A DNA stretch of 64,000 nucleotides from Akebia trifoliata (Eukaryota > Streptophyta > Magnoliopsida > Ranunculales > Lardizabalaceae), in contig CM030706.1 in the NCBI GenBank assembly GCA_017979445.1, forward strand, positions 20,043,884 through 20,107,883, read 5' to 3'. How positions within the stretch are numbered: position 1 is the stretch's first letter; each line of letters opens with the position of its first letter. A program made the position numbers and the translations under genes. Positions 12,097-22,456 of this stretch are shown here, in pieces. The notes below the pieces were generated by a model. That model did not search any database. It had not been told where the DNA came from and saw only the letters and a program-made list of their open reading frames with translations.

Positions 12097-12834
12097 TTAG
12101 TAATTGGTCATGGGATCTGGTATGATGGCTCTACAATCTGTAGATTGTTGAAGTTGATAAGGGACTTGAGGAACAATGGCTTGATTTGTGGAAGAACCAG
12201 ATTGCCTAAGAAAACTCCTATTGTAACTTGACGGACCACTAGATTGAATATGTTCGTTCTGTCTGTACGAGAAATTAGAATGGAACCTATTATCTGGGTG
12301 ATACGTTTGGCTAAAAGAATTCGAAGTTGGCTTTCTAAAAGTACTATAGTCATTAATCGCATTTGCTTGTTCAGCTTTGATTTGAGGCAAAGTGGGACAA
12401 CACTCGACCAAATGGTCGTTGTCGTCGCATATGACGCACAAAGAACTCAGTTCAACAGTCACTTGCGAAATTGTATGAGGGTCTATGTGAGATTTGGATG
12501 TTGAGATGGTAAAGGCATCTAACTTCTTCGTGAGATTGTTCATCCCACTCACTAGACTAGACATAATATTTTTGAGATCAGGGTCTGCCTTCATCTCATA
12601 CATGCCTGTCTTCCTAACCGGATCATCTCTATCAAACTCTTCTTGGTTAGTGCTCCAATTTTGAGCATTATCGACTAACTCTACGAAGAAATCGTACGCT
12701 TGGTTGGGAGTCTGGTTCGTGAACTGACCTTTATGCATTGACTCGACTAAGGTACGTTGATTCATTGTTAATCCTCTATAAAAACTTTGCACCAACTGTG
12801 CTATGTCAATGCCATGGTGTGGGCACTTGACCAA
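12097..12834 (-). pseudogene. Gag C-terminal half with CCHC knuckle (Athila-like)
   Basis: It starts in VKCPHHGIDIAQLVQSFYRGL, a conserved Athila Gag motif, continues with TPNQAYDFFVELVDNAQNW, and has a zinc knuckle C-VI-C-DDND-H-LVEC-C. The tail is rich in Ser/Asn/Gln. It is separated from the N-terminal half by two TAG codons at 12853-12855 and 12970-12972, both in phase and both at positions where relatives have Trp. Confidence 0.88.
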
Positions 12835-12969
12835 TAAATCATTGAATCTTTCCTAAGTTTGGGAAAATTCATCATCAGGACGGGCTCTAAAATTTCTAAT
12901 GGAGTCCTTCATTTTCTCAGTTTTGGCAACAGGGTAGAATTTGATCATAAATTTCTTGGATATAACATC

Positions 12970-13386
12970 CTAGGTAGATATGGAATTAGGTGTTAGGGAG
13001 TTCAACCACATAGCTGCATGGTCTTCTAGGGATAACGAGAACATAATAAGCTTGATACTCTCCTCATCTAGATTCTGATTTCTAAAAGTTTGACATATAG
13101 TTAAGAATCGATTAAGGTGGGTGTAAGGTTGTTCACACTCTAAATCGTGGAACTTAGGGAGCATATTAATGGTGATAGCCCTAATTTCAAACTGAGGTAC
13201 ATTGTTCAATGGTAACACAATGCATGTAGGAGGAGATGCGGAAGCTGGAGCGAAGAGCTCATTGAGAGTTCGCTCTCGATCATCCATCATAACTACTAAT
13301 GGTGTCTTGCGTATCCTACTAATGGTACGTTCGATCTCAAGATCAAATGGTTCTAACACGATGTTTTGTGAACGTCTACCAAGCAT
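12970..13386 (-). pseudogene. Gag N-terminal half (Athila-like)
   Basis: The start is placed at the ATG at 13386 (MLGRRSQNIV), because the longer frame begins with TTG. It continues with PPTCIVLPLNNVPQFEIRA, MLPKFHDLECEQPYTHLNRF and DHAAMWLNSLTPNSI, the capsid-like core of Athila Gag. It ends at the TAG at 12970-12972. In an intact element it would form the virus-like particle. Confidence 0.87.
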
Positions 13387-13509
13387 GCAAATCACACAGT
13401 TGATCAAACAATTAAGAAAAGAAAAGACTGGACCTAGATAGGTTGTCTAAAGCTAAACAGCTCCTAACTGGGTAGAAATAACACAACTAACCTTCCAACT
13501 CGATTATAT

Positions 13510-13666
13510 GAAGTCAAGTTTGAATCATTCGGATCTTCAGATCGGAGGTGGCGTACAATGCATAGCAAGGGCACTCTTAAATCACCTTTCTTTCTTGAAT
13601 AGACTGAGTCTATCCCCTCAAAGGGCAAGATCTTACTAGATACAAAAGATGACCAAGAAGCGCAAT
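13510..13666 (-). promoter_or_regulatory. Conserved leader block shared with the Tat-like element
   Basis: This block lies about 125 bp upstream of the gag start. It matches 37323-37493 in the leader of the Tat-like element over its whole length, with anchors GAGGTGGCG, GGGCAAGATCTT and GACCAAGAAG (plus strand). Inside is a hairpin ATAGAC-TGA-GTCTAT at 13599-13613, kept in the other copy with a different loop. The position suggests an RNA packaging, dimerisation or translation signal, but that is inference. Confidence 0.6.
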
Positions 13667-14568
13667 TGGCACAACTTGAAGCGAAATTTCTCCTATTGAG
13701 TTCGTGGGCCCTATAGTCAAGTCTAATTGATTTTAATTAATTTGATTGGATGACTAGTGAGTTGATTATCCTAATTAGAGCAAGGAATTGATAATAACTT
13801 CCAATCCTTATCTTATCATGCCATCCCTAGGAGAGGGGTGCTCTTTACTACTTAATTAACTATTCCAAGTATGTGCAAATTGAAAAAATAACATACAAAG
13901 GCAAGGAGTAACCCACTAGCAAAGAGAGGCGTGGGTGTTTCGAGATTACCTCCTGTGCTAGACGGGGTAAAGACGGTTTGAGTCGACTTAGGCCACCAAC
14001 TCCAATTTTGGTGTGCGAACCTAAGGAGCCGTGACGGTATTGTCCACCCATCATCCTTCCTTAGTCTATTACAATTCAAGCCTTCTTGGATAATTAAAAA
14101 AATTACAAAGAATCTTATACAAGTGTTTCTAAAACAAAAAAATAAACCTAATTAAAGATTCAAGAAAATTGAAAGAAAAGAAGAAAAAAAAATGTTCACC
14201 TACAAGAAGTAAAACAGAAATGTTAGCAAAATGATAGTAAACAGACTCAAAAATAAAATCTGACTTACCATAATCTTGTTGACATAGTCACATTTTATTA
14301 AAATTTTGTTCTACCCCAAATCGATATATTATAATAGATAATCAGAGATCGGAGCAGAAAGTTACAGTCAGTTTAAGTTCTACTGTCTAGGGTGAAAAAG
14401 AAAACGGGAATGACTTTTTTTTTTTCAATATTTTTTCTTCTTCTTTCTCTCTTAAAACCTCAAGAACATTTGAACTTATAGAAAAAAATCAAAAGAAAAA
14501 AATAAAATAAAATAAAAATGAAAGAAATGAATTTTAAATCAAAACTTACAACTAATACATTTACTTTT
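13667..14568 (-). other. 5' leader of the Athila-like element
   Basis: Untranslated leader between the primer site and the conserved block. Two overlapping open frames at 13852-14079 show no domain. It contains A-rich runs near 14150-14200 and 14490. Confidence 0.6.
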
Positions 14569-14585
14569 CCTCGGCAGCGGCGCCA
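14569..14585 (-). other. tRNA primer-binding site of the Athila-like element
   Basis: On the minus strand it reads TGGCGCCGCTGCCGAGG, starting six bases inside the 5' LTR. The TGGCGCCG start is that of Athila-type primer sites, which are usually ascribed to tRNA-Asp. Confidence 0.8.
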
Positions 14586-14591
14586 AAATTC

Positions 14592-15787
14592 TGATGAGAC
14601 TATCGTTGTTCTTCTCATCGGAGTTAATAATAATCTTACTTTTACCTTACTTATGGGATAAGTAGGGGATCGAACCCAAGAGAAAGGAGGAATAGAGTTA
14701 AGTTAAGAAGATAAAATTCAAATTAACTAAAAAGAATTAAAATTGTTTTTCTTTGTATTTTTGAACTTATAAGAAGATATAAAATTGCTAGAAAATAAAT
14801 TAAAGTAAATGAAATTAAAAGTAAGTAAACTTATGAAATTAAAACACCATTGGATGTGGATCTACCTAGAACATGTTGATGAGCAATTCCTAGTTTCTAG
14901 TCTTTTTATAACTCAATCGTAAGGGCTTGGTGTTAGCTCCTTAGATCGGAAAGTTTTGCAAATGAAATGAAATAAGGGAACATAAATAAAATAGAATTCT
15001 TTGAAAACTTCCTACTACCAATTATCTAGTTTAAGCATACTTTATCTTGATGTAATCTAAGCATAAAATATCTATATTAAGAATAAAAGGTGCAAGAATC
15101 TTAAAGAGAACTCATAAGCATTTTAAATAAAAGAAAGACATGAAATTAGAAATAACACAAGAGCTTGCTTTAGGCTTTTCCACTCTTCAATGGAGGGGAA
15201 CTTAGCCTAATGTCATTGCAAGAGAGGGAAGATAAGAGATGAAATAACTTTTCTTCATTTCATGGAGAAACTTACAACTTCTTCTTCTTCTACTTCTTAC
15301 AAGATTATTTAGTCAAAAGAAAATAACTAGAAAATGAAAATATAAAAAATAAGAGAATAGGCTAAGAGCCTTAGATTAAAGGAGTCTTGGATAAGAGAAC
15401 CAAGATGGGACCCTTTCTCTAAAGTTTGAGACTCTATTTATAGAGAAAAATGTGTGTAGAAGAGTCTAAAAGTGGCCTCTATTTTTCTTTGCACAAAAAG
15501 ACAAAAGAGGAGAATATGAGTTAAGGATTAGGGCATTCCAAAGTGGGCCCAAATGCTTTTACCTTGAGATTTTGATTCTAAATTATTGATTTTCTGCACA
15601 AGAAACACACGTAATTAGATTTATCTAGTAAAAAAAATTATTTATATATATTTAAGTCTAATTAACATGCAACATGGTGTTTTGAGGCTTATCATGATTA
15701 TTACCTTAATATGGAAAAATAGGTACAAAAATCAAGATAAATATCTGAAAAATGTGTGTATAATTGAGTGTTTGGAGACACTCATTA
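14592..15787 (-). repeat. 5' LTR of the Athila-like element
   Basis: Direct repeat of 5303-6499 with substitutions scattered along its length, and next to the primer site on its left. The outer end abuts the duplication CCAAG at 15788-15792. Confidence 0.9.
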
Positions 15788-15792
15788 CCAAG

Positions 15793-17995
15793 TGACGGTA
15801 ACCTCAAAGAACTCGGTCATTTTGATTAAAAGAAGCAAAAGACAAAGTGCCACTTGTTGTACATTTATTCCCTAAATAAGGATTTGCTTTCGACGTGGTC
15901 ATAGGATCATCTCATTGAAGAAGATGACCCTAATAAACATGAGCCTTGGACATAATTCATATTTGAAAAGTGTGGGCTAAGGTCATTGATCCATTCTCAT
16001 GGGTTTAGAAGGATCCAATTTCCAAATGCCTTAAAACCATTTTAGGATAAAATTGATTTTATTTTAAAAAAAGGGTTACAACCCTTATACTTTCAATCGG
16101 ACCGAAATCCAATCTATTGGGGATAAGGGAGGGTAGCATCACATCTTAAAGGCCTTCTAAAAATAAAAATAAAAAGAGGGAGGAGATAATAGAAGAAGGG
16201 GATGGAGAAGATAGAGAGAGAGGGCGGAATATTTTGTTGAACCCACCTTGAAGCCTTAAAATGATTCTTCTTTCTTTCTTCTTCTTCTTCTTTGAATCTT
16301 CTTGAGTTCTTAGTAAGGTATGAAAATATTTTTTTTTATAAAAAGATTGATGATGAGAATAGTGGAGAGAAGAGTAGAGTAATAGATATATATATTTTTT
16401 TTCATAAGATTTGATTATCCATTTTGGGAGGAGGGAAGGGGTATTTATAGTGTTTGGAGAATGGTTTGAGGGATATAATGGGGTGAAAGGTTGGGAAGAT
16501 GGATAATAGCATGGGTTTAGAGATGAAGGGTATGAAATTTAGAATGGAAGTGGGGGTAATTGTGTAATAAGGGGAAATGGGTAATATTTTGACCAAAATG
16601 ATTTGGATCTTACCTAAATCCATTTGGGTAGAGTGTTTGGTAGGGTGAGATGGGTGATGGTTGATGGGGGGATGAGGGTGTAAGGGAGTTGTTTGGAGAA
16701 TGAGTATTAGGTTGGTTGAAGATGGGAGGTGTTTAGATTTAGGAAAATGGGTTATGTAAGAGGTTGGTGGATTGATTTTTGGGAGGATTAAGGGGATGAA
16801 GACATGTAGCAAATATGGTGAGAGGTTGAGGTGATGGGTTGTGTTGATTGGTGATGGTAGTTGTTTGATTAGAGAGAATAATATGGGTTAGTTTGGTGAT
16901 GATGATGGGAGGTATTGGTTGAGATGATTTTGTTGGAGTGTTTTAAGGAAAAGTGATGGGTTGAGGTGTGGGAGATATGGGTTGTGATGTGGGTGGTTGA
17001 TGGTGTTAGAGAATAGGGATAGGTTAGGGTGTGTAGGATATGGGTTGTGATGTGGGTGGTTGATGAATGGGGATAGGTTAGGTTAGGGTAGGGTATGGGT
17101 TGAGGTGATTTTCGAGAGAAGTGATGTGGGTAGATGAATTGTTTAGAGAATGATGATAGGGGTAGGTGATTAGATGAGGGAGGTGAGTGAGGATGATGAC
17201 ATGTGTCATCTTTTAGTATGAAGATTGTGATTGGTTGATGTAGGTAGTGATTGATGGGTTAGGGTTGTGGGTTGGATAATGAATTGGATATGGGTAGGGT
17301 CTTATGGGCTTTGTGGTGTTGGACTTGGGTTTTGGAAGTGGTTTTGGATTTTAAGAATTTATTTTAGAAATGATTTGAGAGGATAGGTTGGTTTTAGATT
17401 TTAGATGATATGGGGTTGCTTTTTAGGTTAGGGGTAAGGTGAGAGTTTGTGGGCTTGTGGATTCGGAGGCGGAGCGGTGGAAGTAGAAGAGGGGTAGGCA
17501 TCCCAAGTCTCGTATTTTTTAATTTATTAATTTTTTGAGATTTTTACGATCATTGGTTTGATAAAAAATACCACGTGTTGGCAAGTTGGACTTTTTAGGC
17601 CTGTTGGATAATTTTATTGAGTATTCGGGTATTCTCGGGTACAAGGGTGGAGCGGTGAAGGTTAGGAGGGTGTAGGGTGGTCCCCTAAGCAATTGGAAGG
17701 TTTTAGGGGCCTCAGTTAAATCAAAATGCCATCTTTCAGTGGTTTGAGCCTTTGAGGCCCGTCGGCCAATTTTGTCAAAAAATCGGTATTTTGAGTGGAG
17801 CAGGGTAGATGGGAGCATGCTGAGCCTTTTCATGTGAGCCCATTAGACTACGAGGAGGTCTTAGGGGCCTTGATTCGATCAAAATCTCAAAAATTTTGTG
17901 ATTTGGGCCTTCGAGGCATGTTGGCCAAGTTTATTGGAAAACGACTATTTTTGGGCCCTTTCAAGTGAGGGCCCGTTCAAATTGGGGTGTCTACA
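15793..17995 (-). mobile_element. Solo LTR (Tat-like family 1), 5' piece
   Basis: This is the larger part of the LTR that begins at 5068. Read on the minus strand it starts TGTAGACACCCCAATTTGAAC at 17995. From about 16400 to 17480 the plus strand is very G-rich and nearly C-free (for example GATGGTTGATGGGGGGATG). Around 17450-17990 it carries GGGCCC-type motifs and CGGAGGCGGAGCGGTGG, which recur in 55101-57108. The duplication TATAG follows at 17996. The open frame at 16402-16812 is an artefact of composition. Confidence 0.8.
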
Positions 17996-18000
17996 TATAG

Positions 18001-19417
18001 TAAGAAATATAGTTGTATACTTGGTCTAATATGTTGATATCTTATTCATTGGGAATGACCAAGTTATCTTATATCCTAGGAATATAGATCCTTTGGGAAA
18101 GAAAATAATATAATTGAGTCAACCATTCTACACTGATAAGATTCAAGCTAGGAATAACATGAGTGGGCGTAAATATACGATATTAGCTTCAGGCTGACCC
18201 GAGTAGTGCTACCTAGGCATGTGGCACAGGCACCAAGTGTCAAGGTGTTGACCCGAGTTCAACACAGCAACTTTTGAAATTCGAATATGAAAGCATGACC
18301 ATACAAAAAATAAAAATCAATTGAATATCCAAACAATATTTTAGTGATTGTGCTCACATTCCTTTAAAAATAAAGAAATCATAATCGTAGAAAACACACT
18401 TAGGAAAATAATAATAATAATAGAAGAAAACAAAATAATAAGATACAATTTTTTGATATGCTAGATATTAAACATGTATTAATGAAACAAAATAACATGG
18501 AAATGTTAAAGATATGATTAAAGAACCTACTTGAAGAAAACACGAAAAGTTGAATTTATTGCCAACACCAAACTTAATTTATTCGATATCATGCAAGTAC
18601 TTATTAAGGACCCTAAGCATTTGATATGCTTTACCTGATTTTACATAGTTTTTCCAAAAAGACACTTCATTTTATGGTGTCAAAATGAGGCACACTTTAA
18701 TGATATCATATGATATTTTTTTGTACAATTCTAGATGTCTCTTCCCATGAGGAGGAGTGTCTGAGTGCCAACTAGCGTCAACTTGACATAAATTCAAAAA
18801 GTAGAAGTACCAAAGATAACACTAGACATGTGAGAATTAGCTTACTAGTTCCTTATACCTAACATGTCACAACTATGGATGAAGTTGTGCCTCCATTTAT
18901 ATGGTTGAAATAGTGTTATTATATATAAAAGGGGTAAATGGTGGATTAGGTCTTAGATGATGTTAATGATGATGATCATCATAGGAGGGAAGATGGTGAC
19001 TCTTCATATCAAAGGGGAAGCCCCCCTGTAAGAGGAAAGGTTCCCTCCAAGAGAAAAAAGATGAGAGAGAACCCAAATTAAGGTTCCACCCCCCTTATTT
19101 GTTGTCCTAAATAATTCTTCATAGACAAAAGCGATGGAAAGCCCCATTGAGCTTTGTCCTTTGTTAGTGATTAATTAAGATGAATTAAATGCCCATATGA
19201 TTCATTTTGCACCATCTACATTTAGTCCCTTGCATGGTGTAGAGGTTGTGACGATCTCTACGACAGGCAATTCTTGGTGCAAATCGTGGTGATGCACAAG
19301 CAGATGAAGTAAAAGACAACCACTTGAGAGGATATGAAACATCGCATGAGTGAAAACGTCATGCTAGTATAATGAGACCTACTAGGATGGTAGAATCTGA
19401 AGGCAAAATTGCGTTGA
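18001..19417. other. No gene recognised
   Basis: AT-rich DNA. No coding segment could be recognised on either strand. It may be part of the host or carrier DNA that holds the gene fragments to the right. Confidence 0.45.
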
Positions 19418-19580
19418 GGCTTGGCAACTACAAGCCAAGGCAATTGTAAGTCGAGGCACAGAGGCCTGCGATTATAAGTTAAAGAGGTGTTGGGGCTTGG
19501 AAACTGTAAGTCGAGGTGCTGGGGCCTGTCGATTGTAAGTCAGAGAGGCGTTGGGGCTTGGCAATTGTAAGTCGAGAACT
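19418..19580. repeat. Imperfect tandem repeat, about 61-75 bp units
   Basis: The motif GGCTTGGCAATTGTAAGTCGAG (shortened: GCTTGG...GTAAGTCGAG) recurs near 19418, 19493 and 19554, with GGGGCCTG segments between. About three diverged units. Confidence 0.65.
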
Positions 19581-19744
19581 AAATTTCGTAGCTGCGCCGC
19601 CTTCTTCGACAACATCAATTAAAAGTAGGCCCATCAAAATATGAGTATTAAACTCATTTTTGAACTTGAATTTGGTGCATGCTCTTCACTTGAGTTGGGT
19701 TCAGAAGATTGAATTTAGGCATAAGTGCAACATTTGTTTGAGCC

Positions 19745-19935
19745 CCCAAATCCAAGATATTAGGTCTCTCTTGGGCATCCATTAAAATGCACAGGTTGTA
19801 AATTGAATGCCTCAGCACTTTGCATACATTGTTACCAAAGAATTGGCTACCATGATTGTTTTGCACATAGTTGAAAATCATGCAACTCCAAGAAAAGGCA
19901 TCTCTCTTCAACATCTTATCAAATAGCTTACGTGC
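19745..19935 (-). pseudogene. PPR-protein fragment
   Basis: The minus strand encodes ARKLFDKMLKRDAFSW followed by NYVQNNHG, then in another frame VANSLVTMYAKC and MPKRDLISW. These are the repeated motifs of plant pentatricopeptide-repeat proteins (organelle RNA-binding proteins). The segments that would lie between them are missing, and stops interrupt the later part. The fragment joins directly to an importin-like fragment on the same strand at about 19936, a fusion not expected of a normal gene. It is probably a captured piece. Confidence 0.7.
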
Positions 19936-19937
19936 AA

Positions 19938-20215
19938 CTCTTCTAGAGATACTGCCTCAGCAATCTGTCACATCGACCTATCACATCAACCAATTATCTA
20001 AAGAACTATTCCTGCCAACTCAATCAACAACCCCAACGCTTCTTGTGTAGTCAACTCTTGACCACAATTCAACTCAATCAAAGTTTGCATCATCAATGGT
20101 AAAAAAGATCTTGGAACCAATCACTATACGAAAGAATGGACAAACGTTGTATTAAATTAATAGCTACCCCAATGCTGCGATTTGAACATCAAAATTGGAT
20201 GAATTTGTCATTCTC
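19938..20215 (-). pseudogene. Importin-5-like (karyopherin beta) fragment
   Basis: In shifting frames the minus strand gives FDVQIAALG and AINLIQRLS, then SDWFQDLF, PLMMQTLIELNCGQELTTQ, EALGLLIELAG and QIAEAVSLEE. This order matches the N-terminal HEAT-repeat region of importin-5/RanBP5-type nuclear import receptors. Stops lie after IAALG and after ELAG. Only about 90 codons of a protein of over 1000 residues are present. It ends abruptly at 19938, where the PPR-like fragment begins. Confidence 0.7.
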
Positions 20216-21015
20216 CAATAAACTAAGATAATTGAGCAAAAATTAAGAGGGCAGATTCTTGAAGTTGATTGAGATAAATGAGACCAAATGTAGGAATCAT
20301 TGCAGGTTAATTGCTTTCGAAGGAGAATCGTAGATGTACAATCTATCATTCTCATCTCCTACCTAACAACCCACAACTATGTCGTTATCCGTTACATCTA
20401 TTTCACCTTCACCATCTGAAGCATGCAAATCCACTCTCTACCCAAAACTCTATCGTTTCATCATCTCAACCTTTTGTTTTTCATCGTCTGATCATTACGA
20501 TTACAATAGATCTTCCATCAAAGAGTGCCATAAACAAGCCAGGAAAAACGGCTCACTTGTTCAACAAGTTTCTTTCTCATAATCAATGCTTGTCTTCAGT
20601 TATCAGATCTCAGCATGGATTACCTGAACACTATATCAGTGGAGCTCAACTCGGTTGAGTCATTGAACTAGACATGTTGGGTTATTCTTGAGATGAATCT
20701 GCTTTATGCATGCAATATTATCTCAAAAGCTTACCAACAAATATGTCGATTTTGACAATACCATGCATTTCTTCAGCCTTCCAAAGATAAGCATTGGCTG
20801 CAACCCAGAGAATATCTCTACACATTTAGAATAAGGAACAATACTAAAATAGAGGAGGAGGATAGTATAAAAGAGAGAAATAGAAGAGCCAAGTTCCAAG
20901 TATTGCTTCTGGAACTAAGGTTGAGTAAATCCTCATAGGCACAATCACGTTTAACATAGGCAAGATAGAAAATTTTCTAACTTATGCTTCATAAAACATG
21001 TACATGTAAGGGCTT
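20216..21015. other. No gene recognised; short serine-rich frame
   Basis: The plus-strand frames at 20311-20658 and 20379-20582 overlap, are Ser/His-rich and show no domain. The minus-strand segment near 20740-20810 has an exon-like look, ending in TTTGTTG before GTAAGC at about 20733-20738, but its peptide is not one I recognise. Confidence 0.35.
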
Positions 21016-21105
21016 AGACCCATAGCTCAGTTGGTTTGACACCTTGCAAAGCAACTTTGAGGCCTTGGGTTCAAGTCTAGCTTACCCATAAAAATAAAAA
21101 TAAAA
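21016..21105 (+). mobile_element. tRNA-derived SINE-like sequence
   Basis: An internal RNA polymerase III promoter is visible. It has an A-box-like TAGCTCAGTTGG at 21023-21034 and a B-box-like GGGTTCAAGTCT at 21067-21078, 44 bases apart. An AAAATAAAAATAAAAC tail follows. The putative acceptor halves do not pair, so a working tRNA gene is unlikely. A short SINE or a retroposed tRNA copy fits better. Confidence 0.5.
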
Positions 21106-22053
21106 CATTACACATACAAGATTTTTTAAATGTCACACCAGTCAAAATTTTGGTCCCTCCAACAAGTGGAATAAGGGTGGAAGTCTAGAGAAGTTCGTCC
21201 AAACGTTATAAATTGAAGCATTAAAACAACCATTACTCATACTTTGATCCAACGATCTCTAGATGAATACCTACATGGAAAAAAAAAACTGGGAGGCTCA
21301 TTTATTATAGATGAGAAGAACGAAACCTTGAAATAATTGTAAATTAGAAACTTAGAAGGATAACAGTGACATGTGCATTTTACTTGGAGGCAACAATGCA
21401 TAAAAAATTGAAACTCAAATTCATCCCTACACTATAGAGCATCATTTCAAGAATAAAGAGCAATATAGCTTCACCCTAGAAGTGACACACACACGTGTGT
21501 GTACATAAGCATGTGTATGGCTCACAAACTTGCTTAAAAGTTACATTTAGAAAAGGCTAGATAACTTATTCAAGCAAGAATGACAATTAGTTTGTGTACT
21601 TAGAGAACTGAATATTGCTCGCTTCCCTGAGACAATGTTTTAGGAATACTAGTCATTACAAATAAACCATCTCATCTATGAGTATTAGATGAGCAATTTA
21701 AAACTTTCTTTAGAGCTATTCTACTAGACAATGGTGTTGGCATGACAGAACTGAAGAAACTAGAGTGCCCTCAGATGTACCATCTCATCTTATTCACAGG
21801 GAAAATTGGTATCTTATTTTTTAATTTTGTAACTTTTGCATGCTATTTCTTTCTTTCGTTTTTTTTATGTTTTGTTTTTTTTATGAGTGATAAGGCTACA
21901 TTAAAAGAAAAAAAAAGATTATGTTTTTCATATTAACAAATCAATGTAGACATGAAAGCATTCCAGTTGTCCTATTGAGCCAAAAGATACCTGTTTCTCA
22001 AGTTGCCTAGCCCATTAGTAATCAAAGGAGAGATTACTAACCCGTCCTTACTT
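21106..22053. other. No gene recognised
   Basis: AT-rich DNA. The last 100 bases would be the 3' untranslated region of the CCCH gene fragment on the minus strand. The Phe-rich frame at 21742-21936 looks like chance. Confidence 0.4.
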
Positions 22054-22069
22054 TTAACTGGTACTACCA
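22054..22069 (-). pseudogene. Last codons and stop of the CCCH zinc-finger fragment
   Basis: On the minus strand this segment supplies the final Gly-Ser-Thr-Ser codons and a TAA stop at 22054-22056. It is in phase with the exon that ends at 41738 once the Tat-like element and one copy of the target duplication are left out. The element therefore entered four codons before the stop. Confidence 0.65.
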
Positions 22070-22074
22070 CGACC

Positions 22075-22456
22075 TAAAAGCTCCCTCAATTCGCGGAATG
22101 CGCGGATCTGCTTTTGACCCTTGAGGTTTGGGAATCGCCACCTAGTTGTTAAGGTCTAGGAACCAAACTGACTCTAAAAAAGGCAAACTAATCTACGAAA
22201 GAGAAAAAAAGTCCGGGGATCACGTTACGGGGTTGGAAGGTGTTAGGCACCAACCCCGCCCGGTCAAAGCCGGTCTCTACTAACTTCCCAAATAAATCAC
22301 ATTGCTAAAAACCTAGATAAAAATAAAAATAAAATTTTTTATACCTTTCCGATAGCAAGGATTTTGTTCCCTCAGATCTGACAAAAATAGCTCCTTGTAC
22401 CATACTCCCTTACTCCGTTCTGTCTCCGGATTTGATTTGGGATCTCCGAGACAAGC
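22075..22456 (-). repeat. 3' LTR of the Tat-like element, distal piece
   Basis: This piece matches 40002 onward of the 5' LTR, including GGTTTGGGA(A/G)TCGCCACC and the GTGTTAGGCACC block, with a few substitutions. The CRM-like element entered after CAAGC at 22452-22456. The LTR resumes at 30163. The two pieces sum to 1720 bp against 1736 bp for the other LTR. Confidence 0.88.

Larger units (their letters stand above)
5303..15787 (-). mobile_element. Athila-like Ty3 (gypsy) retrotransposon, complete but decayed
   Basis: The element is about 10.5 kb and reads on the minus strand. It has two LTRs of 1197 and 1196 bp, a primer-binding site beside the right LTR, a purine-rich tract beside the left LTR, and the order gag, protease, RT, RNase H, integrase from right to left. 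The 5-bp target duplication CCAAG lies at 5298-5302 and 15788-15792. Protein motifs (an ALLDLGAS-type protease, a VFMDDF-type RT core, CCHC Gag) fit the Athila branch. Several stops and frameshifts mean that it cannot act autonomously. It inserted into a Tat-like solo LTR. Confidence 0.9.

Noticed and set aside
16402..16812. 136-codon Pro/His/Ile-rich open frame on the minus strand
   Set aside because: It lies in the C-poor part of a solo LTR. The lack of stops follows from base composition, and the related LTR does not keep the frame.
17080..17110. GGTTAGGTTAGGGTAGGG stretch as an interstitial telomere
   Set aside because: No run of the plant TTTAGGG repeat. It is part of the G-rich LTR region.
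20311..20658. 115-codon frame on the plus strand
   Set aside because: Ser/His-rich with a second overlapping frame and no recognised similarity; lies opposite the minus-strand fragments.
21016..21090. Functional tRNA gene
   Set aside because: The boxes look right, but the presumed acceptor ends do not pair and an A-rich tail follows.
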